Part shown: piece after piece, positions 8,170-18,706 of the stretch
How positions within the stretch are numbered: position 1 is the stretch's first letter
How the letters are laid out: every line of letters begins with the position of its first letter
Assembly (NCBI GenBank): GCA_964035015.1
Contig: OZ035998.1
Location: forward strand, 20,354,727-20,418,726
Source: Corallium rubrum
Taxonomy: Eukaryota > Cnidaria > Anthozoa > Scleralcyonacea > Coralliidae
Direction: 5' to 3'
Length of the DNA stretch: 64,000 nt
Translations under genes and position numbers: made by a program
The notes under the pieces: generated by a model
Databases searched by the model: none
What the model was told of the DNA's origin: nothing
What the model saw: the letters and a program-made list of their open reading frames with translations, nothing else

Positions 8170-10575
8170 TGGTAAACAAGGAAAAAATCATTGATTGTCT
8201 TGATCTTAATATGCCTTTATCGTATAACTTTTTATTTGACCTAAATACCCAAAGTGTGCAATCCATGTAACACAATAATTAGTCGTGGTCGTGTTTCCCT
8301 CCGTATAATTAATAAACATAGTAAAGCAACGAACGTCATCAGTAAGCGTGATTCAAGAGCTAGTTGCAAAAGAGCAATGGGGAGATTTTTAAGTTCGATG
8401 GACTGGCCTCTGCTACTTAATTCTTTGGAAAGCTGCGAAGATTCTTCGAAAGTCTTCCAGGATGTGATCCATATTGGGCTTGATTTTCTTATGCCTGTGA
8501 GAAAAATCCGTGTGATTCCAGCCGACCCCATTTGGATGTCTCAGAAGTTAAAGTCATTAATCCTAAAAAGACAAGAGGCCTTTTCAAAAAATGGAGCTGA
8601 CTCTGTTCTTTTTAGGTTCTATAGGAACGCAGTCAATCGCGAAAGGAAAACCTGCAAAGCTAATTACTATAAACTGAGAGTACAACAAATGAAAGGCGAA
8701 AATCCTAAGGCTTGGTGGAGAGAGGTCAAGCGTATTAGTGGAATGCAGTCTCGCTCTGGTAACTTACTTGGTCAGATAAATGTTGAAGAGATCAAGGATT
8801 TGCCTGACCAAGAAATAGCGAATGTAATCAATAAGGCGTTCTTGGGTCCTCTAGAAGAATATCGATTGCCTTCCTCAATAACTCCCCTACAATTGGAAGA
8901 GGACAACCCAGAGTTACTAGAGGTATCTGAAGAGAGAGTCCTTAAGTTGTTGTCGAAACTCAACCCCGCAAAGGCTTCCGGACCGGATGAGATACCAAAT
9001 TGGTTGCTGAGGGAGTATGCTGAGTGGCTCGCTTACCCCGTGAAAACTATTCTGAACGCGTCATTCAGCGAACAACGCCTGCCCAGTATATGGAAATGTG
9101 CTGATGTAACTCCACTGCCAAAAAAAAAACCCGTGCAGTGTCTGAAGAAAGATCTGAGGCCTATTTCATTAACGCCGTGCATCTCAAAAGTCGCTGAGGA
9201 CATTGTTGTTTGTGACTATGTTAAGCCTGCCGCTATGAAAATCATCGACCCCAACCAATACGGAACGGTTCCCAAGTCATCTACCACGCTTGCCCTGCTG
9301 AGTATGATCCACGAATGGACCAAGGGAACTGACGGAAACGGTTCTACGGTAAGAGCTCTCTTTTTCGACTATCGTAAAGCTTTTGACCTGATAGACCATA
9401 ACATTCTTGTTCATAAATTACGCACGTTAGATGTACCAATCAGCATTACCAACTGGATAATTGACTTTCTCAGCAATCGGCTCCAAAGAATCAAACTTGC
9501 AGAGGGTTGTCTGTCCGAATGGGGCTCAGTTCCATCAGGAGTTCCACAGGGAACTAAACTAGGGCCCTGGTTATTTATCATAATGATAAATGACCTAGTA
9601 ATTAGAGACGCCCGCGTGTGGAAGTATGTGGATGATACGACGATATCAGAAGTCGTCCGGAAAAACGATGTCAGCAGTGCCCAACTTTTCACCGACAACG
9701 TGGTTCAATGGTCTCTTGATAACAGAGTTCAACTAAACACCAACAAATGTAAGGAGCTACGAATCTCTTTTGCTAGAAACCAGCAGGAATTAGAGCCGAT
9801 TAAGGTTATGGATAAGGATTTGGAGATTGTAGACAGTGTTAAGCTTTTAGGGTTAACGATTACAAGTAATCTATCGTGGAATTTACATGTAAATGAGGTT
9901 ATTAAAAAAGCCTCTAAAAGGTTATATTTTTTAGTGCAGCTGAAAAGAGCTAACGTCCCTCGAAAAGACCTAGGGCTATTTTACATTACTTGCATTAGAT
10001 CTCTTTTAGATTATGCTGTCCCTGTGTTCCATTTTTCTATCCCACAATATCTAATGTGTGAATTAGAACGTATACAAAAGGGGGCATTGTCGATCATTTG
10101 CTATAATCACGATTATACCGAAACACTAAAATGTATGAACATCGTCCCTCTAGCTGACCATCACAAGGATATATGTAATACATTGTTTACTACCATTGTT
10201 AATGATAAGAACCATCGACTCCATCAATTATTACCGCCGTCTTATGAGACTAAGCACAACTTGAGACATTCGCGATCATTTAATGTTCCCAGATGGAAGA
10301 CTAACCGTTTTAAGAACACTTACATAATGTCTTCATGCCTTAATGCTAACATGAAATAGTCAATGTCCAGTTTTAAGAATTAGTTTTAGTTTAGGCTTGA
10401 CATTTTGTTATAGCTATTTTATGTAAGCTCATGTAAATTTATTTTACATATAAATTTGTAATTTTAATATAAGAATATCTATTATAACAAATGTAATTTT
10501 AATGAAATACGCAATTCAGCCCTTGGCTGCTATGTATTTTTTTCAAATAAACCATCTATCCATCTATCTATCTAA
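8170..10575 (+). mobile_element. CR1/Rex1-type non-LTR retrotransposon, 5' truncated
   Basis: Contains the endonuclease-RT linker and the full reverse transcriptase but no ORF1 or endonuclease start, the usual result of incomplete reverse transcription. The 3' end is AATAAACCATCTATCC followed by a short CTAT repeat (about 10553-10575), a simple-repeat tail typical of CR1/L2-type elements. The exact 5' junction is uncertain; 8170 is where similarity to the flanking dispersed repeat ends. Confidence 0.8.
8254..10359 (+). CDS. Non-LTR reverse transcriptase (CR1/Rex1-like), 701 codons
   Basis: One open frame without internal stops. The first 200 residues are the linker between endonuclease and RT (WMSQKLKSLILKRQ, FYRNAVNRERKTCK, NPKAWWREVKR). 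The RT follows with ordered motifs: KASGPDEIPNWLL, LRPISLTPCISK, FFDYRKAFDLIDH (catalytic Asp), PSGVPQGTKLGPWLF and KYVDDTTISE (the catalytic pair in the YxDD box). After that come the thumb and the C-terminal region of the family. The ATG at 8254 is only the first Met of a truncated frame and not a natural start. It copies element RNA at a nicked target. Intact coding suggests a recent insertion, but the copy lacks the endonuclease and cannot act on its own. Confidence 0.9.
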   Translation: MCNPCNTIISRGRVSLRIINKHSKATNVISKRDSRASCKRAMGRFLSSMDWPLLLNSLESCEDSSKVFQDVIHIGLDFLMPVRKIRVIPADPIWMSQKLKSLILKRQEAFSKNGADSVLFRFYRNAVNRERKTCKANYYKLRVQQMKGENPKAWWREVKRISGMQSRSGNLLGQINVEEIKDLPDQEIANVINKAFLGPLEEYRLPSSITPLQLEEDNPELLEVSEERVLKLLSKLNPAKASGPDEIPNWLLREYAEWLAYPVKTILNASFSEQRLPSIWKCADVTPLPKKKPVQCLKKDLRPISLTPCISKVAEDIVVCDYVKPAAMKIIDPNQYGTVPKSSTTLALLSMIHEWTKGTDGNGSTVRALFFDYRKAFDLIDHNILVHKLRTLDVPISITNWIIDFLSNRLQRIKLAEGCLSEWGSVPSGVPQGTKLGPWLFIIMINDLVIRDARVWKYVDDTTISEVVRKNDVSSAQLFTDNVVQWSLDNRVQLNTNKCKELRISFARNQQELEPIKVMDKDLEIVDSVKLLGLTITSNLSWNLHVNEVIKKASKRLYFLVQLKRANVPRKDLGLFYITCIRSLLDYAVPVFHFSIPQYLMCELERIQKGALSIICYNHDYTETLKCMNIVPLADHHKDICNTLFTTIVNDKNHRLHQLLPPSYETKHNLRHSRSFNVPRWKTNRFKNTYIMSSCLNANMK

Positions 10576-10640
10576 AATATATAGTTTAATAAGGAGTTGC
10601 GAATGTTTTTGTTAAGTTCACTAAAATATTCCTTTAAAAC
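10376..10640. other. 3' untranslated region of the CR1-type element and flank
   Basis: AT-rich untranslated sequence after the RT stop, ending in the CTAT tail near 10575, then about 65 bp of unassigned AT-rich sequence. Confidence 0.5.
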
Positions 10641-12434
10641 TTATCAAAATGTAAAAAAAGAAATGCTCTATATATAGAGCTAATTTGTTCAGTTCCACTA
10701 CTGGGTAACCGTGATTGAGCTGGAGGCTTTGCTATTAAAGTTAGTGAGAAGCCTTGAGGGGATTGAATTTCCAAATGTTTGTGAATGCCCTTTACGAGAT
10801 TGCTCCTTGGATGCTTGCTTTGCATCACACACAGATTGCTGCCAATCTTCATACAAAACATTAAAATGCTTACAATGAAACATCCACGTGTATAGCTACA
10901 ATGAGTTCCAGAAAGGCCATTTTACTTTCAAGAACACCAACAGACCATTCTCTTGTATGGCAGAGGATCAAGCACATGAGCAGAATAATAAGGATGTGAA
11001 GACTGATGGAGGAGCAGTGGGAATCCTGGATAACGAAAGCTCTCTGACGAAATGGATGATTGGTGGGCCAGAGATTGCTCGCTTAGTAGCTAAAGGATTT
11101 CAACAGAAATGAAGAAGAAATCGAGATAGAGAAACGACACCATGAAGACACAGATGCTTATGAAAACAAATTTCGTAAAGATATTAAGAGCTTCAAGCAG
11201 TCTTTTACTGAGGTTGGAAACCCCTTCAGTGATGAGGAAGATTCACTTGTACAGGTTATGACAAGAACCGTCATGAACAGTCCTTCTGTTGAGTCAGTGA
11301 AAAATGCCGAGAGCATCGGAAAGGAACAATACAACGAATATGTCGTGAAAAGGCGTGTGAAATGTGAAAACTCTATCTATCTTGCCATACCCAAAAACAG
11401 CCTGCCGCTTTTCCGTAAAAAGAACACAGTATCAACATCCAAGGGGAAACTGAAAATAGCTTCACTTAAAGATAACTGCGAACTATATGCCTCTCTTTAT
11501 GTTGCATGCCAATCAAGAAGTGGTGACTTCTTCGCACACGAAAGCCATTCTTATCCACCATCAATCTCCAAGTATGGAAAATTAAGGAAATGTATGAAGT
11601 CTGGCTTTGTTAGCATCTTGGATTGGAATCTACTGGTACAACTAAAGAAATGCCACCTGTAGATTTGACAGTGAAGGTGTTTGATGGGGGTGCTGTCGTA
11701 CAAATGATCGGATCCCAGGCTGCTATAAGACATATGGAGAACACAGCAGAAACATCTTTTGGCCATTCATTTTGAGTTCTCAAGATGGCACTCTCACCAG
11801 AATCGATGTCGTTTTTGACACTTATATCGAATGGAGTTTGAAGCCAGAAACCAGGGAAAGAAGAGGCAAATGTGTTAGGATTGCTGTGAAAGATAACACA
11901 CCTTTATGAAAAACTGGCAACAATTTCTGCAGGTAGATGAAAACAAGTCAGAGCTGTTCTATTTACTCGCACAAGATCTCATTAACTGTCCCACTATTCA
12001 AAGCTTTGAAGGAGTTATTTTGGCAACAGATACTGAAGAAGTGGTTAATTTGTGAGATATTGACCTCCATAATTTAACTCCTTGCAACCACGAGGAAGCG
12101 GACACCCGCATACGTCTTCATGTAAAACATGCTGCTGCTTCTGGTCATCACAAAATTGCAATAAGAACAGTTGATACGTTATAGTTATTGCAGTCTCCTT
12201 TTTTCATCAGCTAAACATTGATGAGCTGTTGATAGAATATGGTGTTGGGAGAAACAAACGTTGGTTACCTGTCCACGAATATGCTGCTAGTCTTGGAAGA
12301 AATGTATGTGATGGTTTGCGCTTTTGGATCGCCTTTACGGGCTGTGATACAGTATCTGCTTTTTGTGGTAAAGGAAAGAAGACATGTTGGAATATATGGA
12401 GATTATTTCCTGAAATCACTGAAACATTTACAAG

Positions 12435-12601
12435 GTAATAATTTAAAAGTTTTGTAGTTTAGCAAACTTTATTTTTACAAATTTCTACAAATCCAGTGAC
12501 TATAGTTCTTTTCATTCATGTCTATGATATATAGCTTGTATTCTTTCTGTTACGTATTAAGGCTAACAAGAATCTTCATTCACTTCGTTTCGTACGTGTA
12601 G
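12435..12601 (+). other. Intron 1 of the nuclease-like pseudogene
   Basis: Donor AAG|GTAATA (G at 12435) and acceptor CGTACGTGTAG|GTTATC (ends 12601). Joining the exons keeps one reading frame from EITETFTR into LSLCNQDELRGDH, supporting a real 167-bp spliceosomal intron and an origin as a transcribed gene rather than a processed copy. Confidence 0.75.
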
Positions 12602-12814
12602 GTTATCACTCTGCAATCAAGATGAACTGCGCGGAGACCATTTCATAGCTGTTGAGCGTTATGTTGTTTTGTTATATGACAAAACTAGCAGTCTATGTGA
12701 TGCTAATGAAACCAGACGACGTTTGTTCACAAAGAAAGGGTGTCCCAGCGAAAACCTACCACCTACAAAGGATGCATTTTACCAGCATATCAAGAGGGCT
12801 ACATTCCAAGGAGG

Positions 12815-12926
12815 GTAAATATTATTTTTTTAATACGCAGTTCATGATTGTACTTGAGACTGTAAATGAAGTGGTCCATTCACATTGTATTCTTCCTCTC
12901 TTTAACAACTCTTTTTTCGTTTCTAG
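12815..12926 (+). other. Intron 2 of the nuclease-like pseudogene
   Basis: Donor GGAGG|GTAAAT (G at 12815) and acceptor TTTCTAG|ATATG (ends 12926), 112 bp. The exons join in frame from RATFQGG into YVWGQSLTKW. Confidence 0.75.
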
Positions 12927-12986
12927 ATATGTATGGGGACAGTCACTTACCAAATGGCAAGATTTACCCCAATTTATAGAATGGGG

Positions 12987-12991
12987 CTGGG
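12987..12991. repeat. BEL target-site duplication, left (CTGGG)
   Basis: CTGGG directly before the left LTR, repeated at 18702-18706 directly after the right LTR. Five bases is the usual BEL/Pao duplication length. Confidence 0.9.
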
Positions 12992-13206
12992 TATACCAAA
13001 TTCGTCCTCGGTATACACTCACGCACAAACTTGAAACATTGCGTTGTGATTTATAAAGTATTTAATAAAGAAAATAAACAAAAAAAGGTCTCACAACATC
13101 ACTGAGAATCACAAGTCTCTCTCGAAGTGAAATTGACAAGTTTTTTATGGCCTCGTGATTGTACACGTGACCCCAACCCGTGTCCGGGGGGGTGCTAATC
13201 AGGACA
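12992..13206 (-). repeat. BEL 3' LTR
   Basis: 215 bp, matching 18487-18701 except A at 13175 versus G at 18670. Contains AATAAA (about 13059), on the plus strand. As the element reads on minus, this is the downstream LTR. Confidence 0.95.
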
Positions 13207-13215
13207 CACTCCCCT
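13207..13215 (-). promoter_or_regulatory. Polypurine tract of BEL
   Basis: On the minus strand AGGGGAGTG sits directly before the 3' LTR start TGTCC. Its position and purine content fit the primer for plus-strand DNA synthesis. Confidence 0.7.
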
Positions 13216-13270
13216 ATAAAAATGTAAAGTTTTTCATTTTTATACACTAAAGTAAATTAATTGTTTGAAC

Positions 13271-16200
13271 TCAATTGTCCTCTTCGGCTAATAGTGTTAT
13301 CTTTGCTTTGGCATTCTTAGCAGCTTCTCTTACACTTCGAACTCTTGGAATGTTTCCATTCAAAACGACTTCGTTACCGTTTACTTCATGTGCTGCTGCT
13401 TTGATCTCTAACGGGCAAATAAGTTGGAGTGGACGCTCGATATTGTTTCCCTTGTGTAAGATAATAACTCCTCGAACGATCCCATCCTTTCCCTTGACGT
13501 GCTTTATCACCTTCCCTTTCATTGCGTACTTGAGTGGCCCGGCGAAATCTATCCCGGTATGTTGAAATGGTCGGCTAACTTCTGTACGGAACTTTGGTAA
13601 CGAAGCTGTCGTGGTTGCTCCATACGGCTTGGCTGAATACACTTTGCAAATGTTGCAGTTTCGTATTTGCTTCTTAACACGGGCTCTAAGGTGTGGTATC
13701 CACCAGTCATCTCTCAGGCTTGCCATCGTATGCGCTACTCCTAAATGGTTGTTTTGTTCGTGGACATGTCGGATTAGTTTTTCGGCTAGAAGATTATCTT
13801 CTAAGTACGTAGGCGTGTAATTTTGGATTCTTCCATGGCATTTCAGGATTCCTGTATCTTCGCCTTTCACCAACTTGAAGCTGGGGGTTTCTAGGTTTTC
13901 TGGAATTCCTCCTTGGCACTTTTTCACCCAGTGGTTTCTCGCTGCGATTATTTCTTCGCTTGTTAGGGGCCCAGATCTTTTCTTGATCTTTCGTAGTTTG
14001 GCGAGGCTGTTGTGCATAAATCGTAAAGCCCAGGCTGTAATTCTTAGAGTGTTCCAATATGGCTTTCGTTCTAACAGGTCGTTCCATTCATCTGTAATAG
14101 CTCTGGCGGCATAGGAAGCTTCTTTTACTGGCTTTTGTTCTTCAATTGCTTTAGGCGTCTGCTTCAATTCTGGTTGTTCAGGCCAATCTTCTTTCTTCAA
14201 AATCCAGTCTGGACCAGTAAACCATCCCTTGTTTTCCATTCTATCGATTGAAGCTCCCCTACTTGCGAGATCCGCAAGATTCTTCTCTGTCGGGCAGTAT
14301 TTCCAGTTGACTTCGATATCCTTGGTAGTTTCAGCGATTTTCCTCACCCGGTTGGCAACAAATACTTTCCACGGACGTTCTGGTTTTGTAATCCAGTACA
14401 ACGCAACCATACTGTCCATCCATATTGTCACCGAGGATATTGGCCACTGCTTCAGTGCTTGACAGACATTTTTCACCATGTTGGCTGCCATATGGCCGCT
14501 GATTAACTCCAAACGAGCGATAGAGGTGTTGCGCTTGGATATTCTCGACTTGGACGTTAAGATTCCCTTGACTGTTCCTGTTTCGGACTCTACTGCTGCA
14601 ATGGTTACTGTGGAACAGGCTAGGTTGCTTGCATCAGCAAATTGGTGGATATGGATTCCCCTCGTTCTTCTACACTCCTTTGTAATACTTCTCGGAACTC
14701 GTACGTTTCTCAGTTGTCCTGTCCATCTGAACCATTTTGACTTCAAGGCAGGCGAGACTTCTTCATCCCATCCTTTTCTTTCCTCACACACTTCTCGGTA
14801 AAGATGTTTCCCCTCTGCCAAGGTTGGTGATAGAAGACCCAACGGATCGTAAATGCTCCCCAATTGGCTCAGCACTGTCTTCTTGGTCACTGGTCTGTTT
14901 GGAGGAAACACAGGAACTTCAAGTTCTAATGTGTCTTGTTTCTTGTCCCAGCGGTGTCCCAGTATCTTTCCTGGATTTGGCATGTCACACCCATCTAGTG
15001 CTCCGACGTTTGATTCCCATTTGTGAATAGGGAATTTGGCATCTTCCATGATCTTTGTTGCTTCCACTTTGAACTTGTCCAATCCCTCGATGTCACTGCT
15101 GGTTTTCATTAGGTTGTCGACATAGGTGTTCTCTCTCAGGGCTTGAACGGTTTCCTCAAACTCTGGTGGTTGTTGATTGTAGTGGTACTGTAGTGTCGCA
15201 CCAAGGATAAAGGGGCTCGCTTCAGCACCAAAGGGAACTCTTGCAAATCGAAAATGTTCTTGTATGCCATTGAAATTGAACAGAAACCGAAAAGCATCTC
15301 GATCTTCTTCTTTTATACCGATTTGATGGAATGCTTTCTTAATATCTGCGAGCAAGAGGTTTGTTGACATCCTGGCTCTGATCATGATGTCCCACAGGTG
15401 CGGCTGAAGAGGAGGTCCAGTATGCATACACTCGTTAATGCTGCTTGCTAGGGGGTGAGGCTTCGCACTAGCATCAAACACCATTCGAACCTTTGTAGTT
15501 GCTGCATCTCTCCTGACCACAGGTTTGTGTGGCATGTAAAAGACTCGTTGTCCAGTCTGTGTTGGTGGCACTCTCTCGATGATATTGGACTCCAACTGTT
15601 CACCAATAATTGCTTGGTACTCTGTGCACAGCTCTTTGTCTTGGTTCAACTTCCTTTCAACATTGACCAATCTCTTCTTGCTTTGAACGAGATTTGTTTC
15701 ACTCAGGTGACTTCCGGCTATCCATGGGATGTTTACCTCGTATCTACCGTCCTCACTTCTCACAATGTTCTCATTGAACTCTGAGTAGACTTCTTGCTGA
15801 TCATTTTCCTTTCGGTCTTCAATTCCAAGAACATCAAGAGTGTACAGCCTCTCGTAATCTGAATCTTCCTTGGTAAACAGGCATTTGTTAGATGGGTAGT
15901 CTCCTCCATGTATGACCCAACCAAATGTGGTCCCTTCGACAATTGGTTCTCCTTCCTTTCCCTTGAATACTTCCTCAGTCTTCATCTTGCAATACAGGTT
16001 GTCTCCGATTATCAGGTCGATTGGATACTCATTATCCTTCTTCATGTAGAACTGTTTGTTCTTGGCATGTTCGTATTTCTTAATCAACTTGTTCATGTCT
16101 GGTCTCCTCACGGTTGTAAAGTTGGGCATCGTTGATCCTGTAACTTCGCATGTCTCCACTTGCTTTCCATCCACCGATTCTATTCCAACAGAGTATATTG

Positions 16201-17682
16201 GCAATGACTGCTTCTTCATCCCATTTACTGTAACGATTTGTCTGACCTCATGACGAATTGGAGACAGCTTCATGTTTTTGATAGCTTTGCTTGATATAAA
16301 ATTTCTCCCTGAGCCAGTGTCGAGGTAGGCCCAGAGTGTTTCTCCTTTTATTCTCACAGGAATGATGGCTGGCAATGATTCTTCGGCATCAGAAGGGGTA
16401 TACCCAGTAAGAACAGCATTCCCATCTAGCACCTTCTCACAGAGACTAGTATGGTGTCTCCCTTTACATTTCAGGCAATTTCTACTTCTACAGTCATTCC
16501 CTCGATGACCAGCAACACCACAGTTGAAGCAAAGCTTATTTGCAACGAAAAAGGCTTTGCGTTTCTCCCTTGTATCTTGGATTTTACAGGAATCAGGCCA
16601 ATGATTTCCCTCACAGAATATGCATTTCTTCTCTTTTGGTTTTCCATTTCCCTTCTGAGTATACCACTGTCTCTCCTTCTTGGTACTGTCATTCTTAGAT
16701 GAATCTTCTACCTTGTTTCTTCTTAACCACTGCTGAAGACTCTCGAGGAACTCTTTCATACTCCATTTCTCCCAACTGTCGTCAGTTCGTACAAGATCTG
16801 ATCTAATGTGTGGTAACTTGTTGAGTGTTGACATCACAAATCCTTTTAACATGTCTGCTTCTTCTAATGTTTCCAATGCATCATAATTTCGACTTACTTT
16901 CTCGTAGAATTCCTTCACTTGCTCGTAGTTTGATCCCTTCACAACTTGTAAGCTAATAATAGCCTCCATATGAGCACTCACAACCAAGGTAGTATGTCCA
17001 TAGTCTTTCTTTAGTCTGTCCCATGCAGTGTTGTACCCGTGTGTACTTGGTTTTAGATTGCTAATCTTTTCTCTTACCTTCGTGTTGACCATCTCTAGTA
17101 GGTACCCGTATTTCTCCTCGTCACTTATTGGTTTGCTATGTACTTGAGTTGCAAACATGTTCTCGAATCTTATCCAATCTGTTGGCGTACCATTAAATGG
17201 CGAAATTTTCAATTTTGGCAATTTCGCTTGAGTCGACTTCGCTTGTGCTTCCAATTCAAGTTTCTGCTCGGTTGCCTTGATCTCAGCTCGTAATCTCTCC
17301 TGCCAAATTTGTCGCTCTTGTGCTAACTTCTCTTGTCTTAATCTCTCCTCTCGTTCTTCTTGTCTGGCACGAATCTCCTCTTGTTGTTGTTCTGCTCTAT
17401 GTTGTTGTCGCGTTTCCGCTTCGATAATTTGTTGTTCTTCTTCTCGTTTGATCTCCTGTTCTCGCTCTTGCAAGGCCTTTGTTATCTTTTCTTTCTCTTC
17501 GATCAACGGTGCGTAACTCAACTTTATTTCCTTCTTCCATTGTCTAACACTTCTTGGTGAAATATCAAGCTCGATTTTCATTTCTTGAGTACGCGATATT
17601 AACTCCGACAATCTCTCGTTGATTTTGGTTGTCCTTTGCTCCACAATATTCATCTCTTCGTAGTCATTTGATGCTAGTAACT
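13271..17682 (-). CDS. BEL gag-pol polyprotein with integrase core deleted
   Basis: An open frame of about 1480 codons reading into the inserted DNA transposon at its 5' end; the BEL-derived part begins near 17682. Coiled-coil charged region (about residues 25-165), DUF1759-like gag (about 170-330), zinc knuckles with [14 protein letters not shown] (about 397) and a second Cys motif, aspartic protease DTGS (about 466), reverse transcriptase with [12 protein letters not shown] and YVDN in the catalytic box (about 866, the BEL form), RNase H with FADAS (about 1025), integrase zinc domain H-H-C-C (about 1315-1355). Then [10 protein letters not shown] (first catalytic Asp, about 1392) runs after a few residues into the C-terminal chromatin-side region ([12 protein letters not shown]). 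The second Asp and the Glu are absent, so an in-frame deletion of most of the catalytic core is inferred. The C-terminus ends naturally at 13271. Confidence 0.9.
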
Positions 17683-18310
17683 CCACAGGGAGCCCATCTT
17701 GGCAGCACTTGGGCACCTGTGGCGGACTCGAAAGACGCGCGGGGGACTGTGGCAGGGGATTTAAAAAAATACGGAAAACGGTTACCGGAAGCGAGGGAAA
17801 AACGGGGGAAAGGGGGGGAGGGAGAGAAAAAAATATAAGGGATGAAACACCAAACGTTCAACGTGGAATGTGTTCCGCAAGTAGCCAGGACATCTCGTAT
17901 CGTCGGGAGCCACCGTTGGAATACTGAAACCTACTGAAACTCAGAGTCAGATGAATGTGCAATAAATCAATAATCCTGAGACTTCCCGCTTTATCCGAAA
18001 AGCTTATCGTAGGATTTCGTAGCTATCCGAAGTGTCAACGATGACGTAGTGTCCTAGCTACTTGCGGAACACATCTCTCGAAAATACGATATGTAATTTA
18101 GCTGCAAAATCACGGCTAAAAGGTGAGATTTTGCCTCATTTTGATTATATTTTGATAAATGAATCATTATCACAACTACTTCGCTCAGTTGTAAAACGAT
18201 GTTCAAAACAAGGAAGAATTCGTGTTTCATCCCTTTATTATTTTCCTAAACACACCACGATCGAGTGTGCCACAGGGTACCCACGCTCTGCCAAGATGGG
18301 CTCCCTGTGG
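17683..18310. mobile_element. 628-bp TIR DNA transposon (MITE) inside BEL gag
   Basis: Ends are inverted: CCACAGGGAGCCCATCTTGG at the left, and the complement at the right ending CCCTGTGG at 18310. Flanking bases TAACT occur at 17678-17682 and 18311-18315, a 5-bp duplication. Removing the element and one copy of the duplication restores a continuous gag frame. Inner inverted pairs are also present (AAGGGATGAAACAC near 17836 with its complement near 18221; GTGTTCCGCAAGTAGC near 17869 with its complement near 18055). No transposase is encoded. The superfamily is not assigned. Confidence 0.85.
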
Positions 18311-18439
18311 TAACTCTTCTGTCTGGTCCAAGTAAAATGTCAGTTTTGAAATCTCCTCTTTAATGTCGTTTTCCAATCGTTGAACGCCTTCATTTCTCGG
18401 CCCTTCGTCTGCTATTTGTCTCGACTCGTTTTCATCCAT
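18311..18439 (-). CDS. BEL gag N-terminal fragment
   Basis: Starts at ATG 18439 (MDENESRQIADEG), 31 bases after the primer-binding site, and runs in frame to DQTEEL at the transposon insertion. Past the insertion the frame would continue at ASNDYEEMN near 17676. This is the natural start of the BEL polyprotein; the Met at 17716 inside the transposon is fortuitous. Confidence 0.8.
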
Positions 18440-18470
18440 GGTTTTAAATCTCTGACTCGGTTATAATCCT

Positions 18471-18483
18471 GGTCACGGCACCA
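18471..18483 (-). promoter_or_regulatory. BEL primer-binding site
   Basis: TGGTGCCGTGACC on the minus strand begins three bases after the 5' LTR end. A TGG start right after the LTR is the usual tRNA primer site. The tRNA is not identified. Confidence 0.7.
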
Positions 18484-18486
18484 CTA

Positions 18487-18701
18487 TATACCAAATTCGT
18501 CCTCGGTATACACTCACGCACAAACTTGAAACATTGCGTTGTGATTTATAAAGTATTTAATAAAGAAAATAAACAAAAAAAGGTCTCACAACATCACTGA
18601 GAATCACAAGTCTCTCTCGAAGTGAAATTGACAAGTTTTTTATGGCCTCGTGATTGTACACGTGACCCCGACCCGTGTCCGGGGGGGTGCTAATCAGGAC
18701 A
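18487..18701 (-). repeat. BEL 5' LTR
   Basis: 215-bp upstream LTR, one mismatch to 12992-13206. It would hold the element promoter. Confidence 0.95.
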
Positions 18702-18706
18702 CTGGG
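18702..18706. repeat. BEL target-site duplication, right (CTGGG)
   Basis: Second copy of the 5-bp duplication; see 12987-12991. Confidence 0.9.

Larger units (their letters stand above)
12992..18701 (-). mobile_element. BEL/Pao LTR retrotransposon, young, internally damaged
   Basis: 5.7-kb element on the minus strand. It has two 215-bp LTRs that differ at one base, a primer-binding site and polypurine tract at the expected places, one gag-pol frame, and a 5-bp target duplication. On the element strand the LTRs start TGTCC. Near-identical LTRs mean a recent insertion, but the copy cannot move alone because the integrase core is missing and gag is split by a DNA transposon. Confidence 0.95.

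Noticed and set aside
10634-10883. Minus-strand frames of 61-75 codons opposite the pseudogene start
   Set aside because: They lie antisense to a recognisable plus-strand remnant (ALYEIAPWMLALHHTQ) and have no motif.
17716-17716. Met 17716 as start of the BEL polyprotein
   Set aside because: It lies inside the inserted DNA transposon. The natural start is ATG 18439, next to the primer-binding site.
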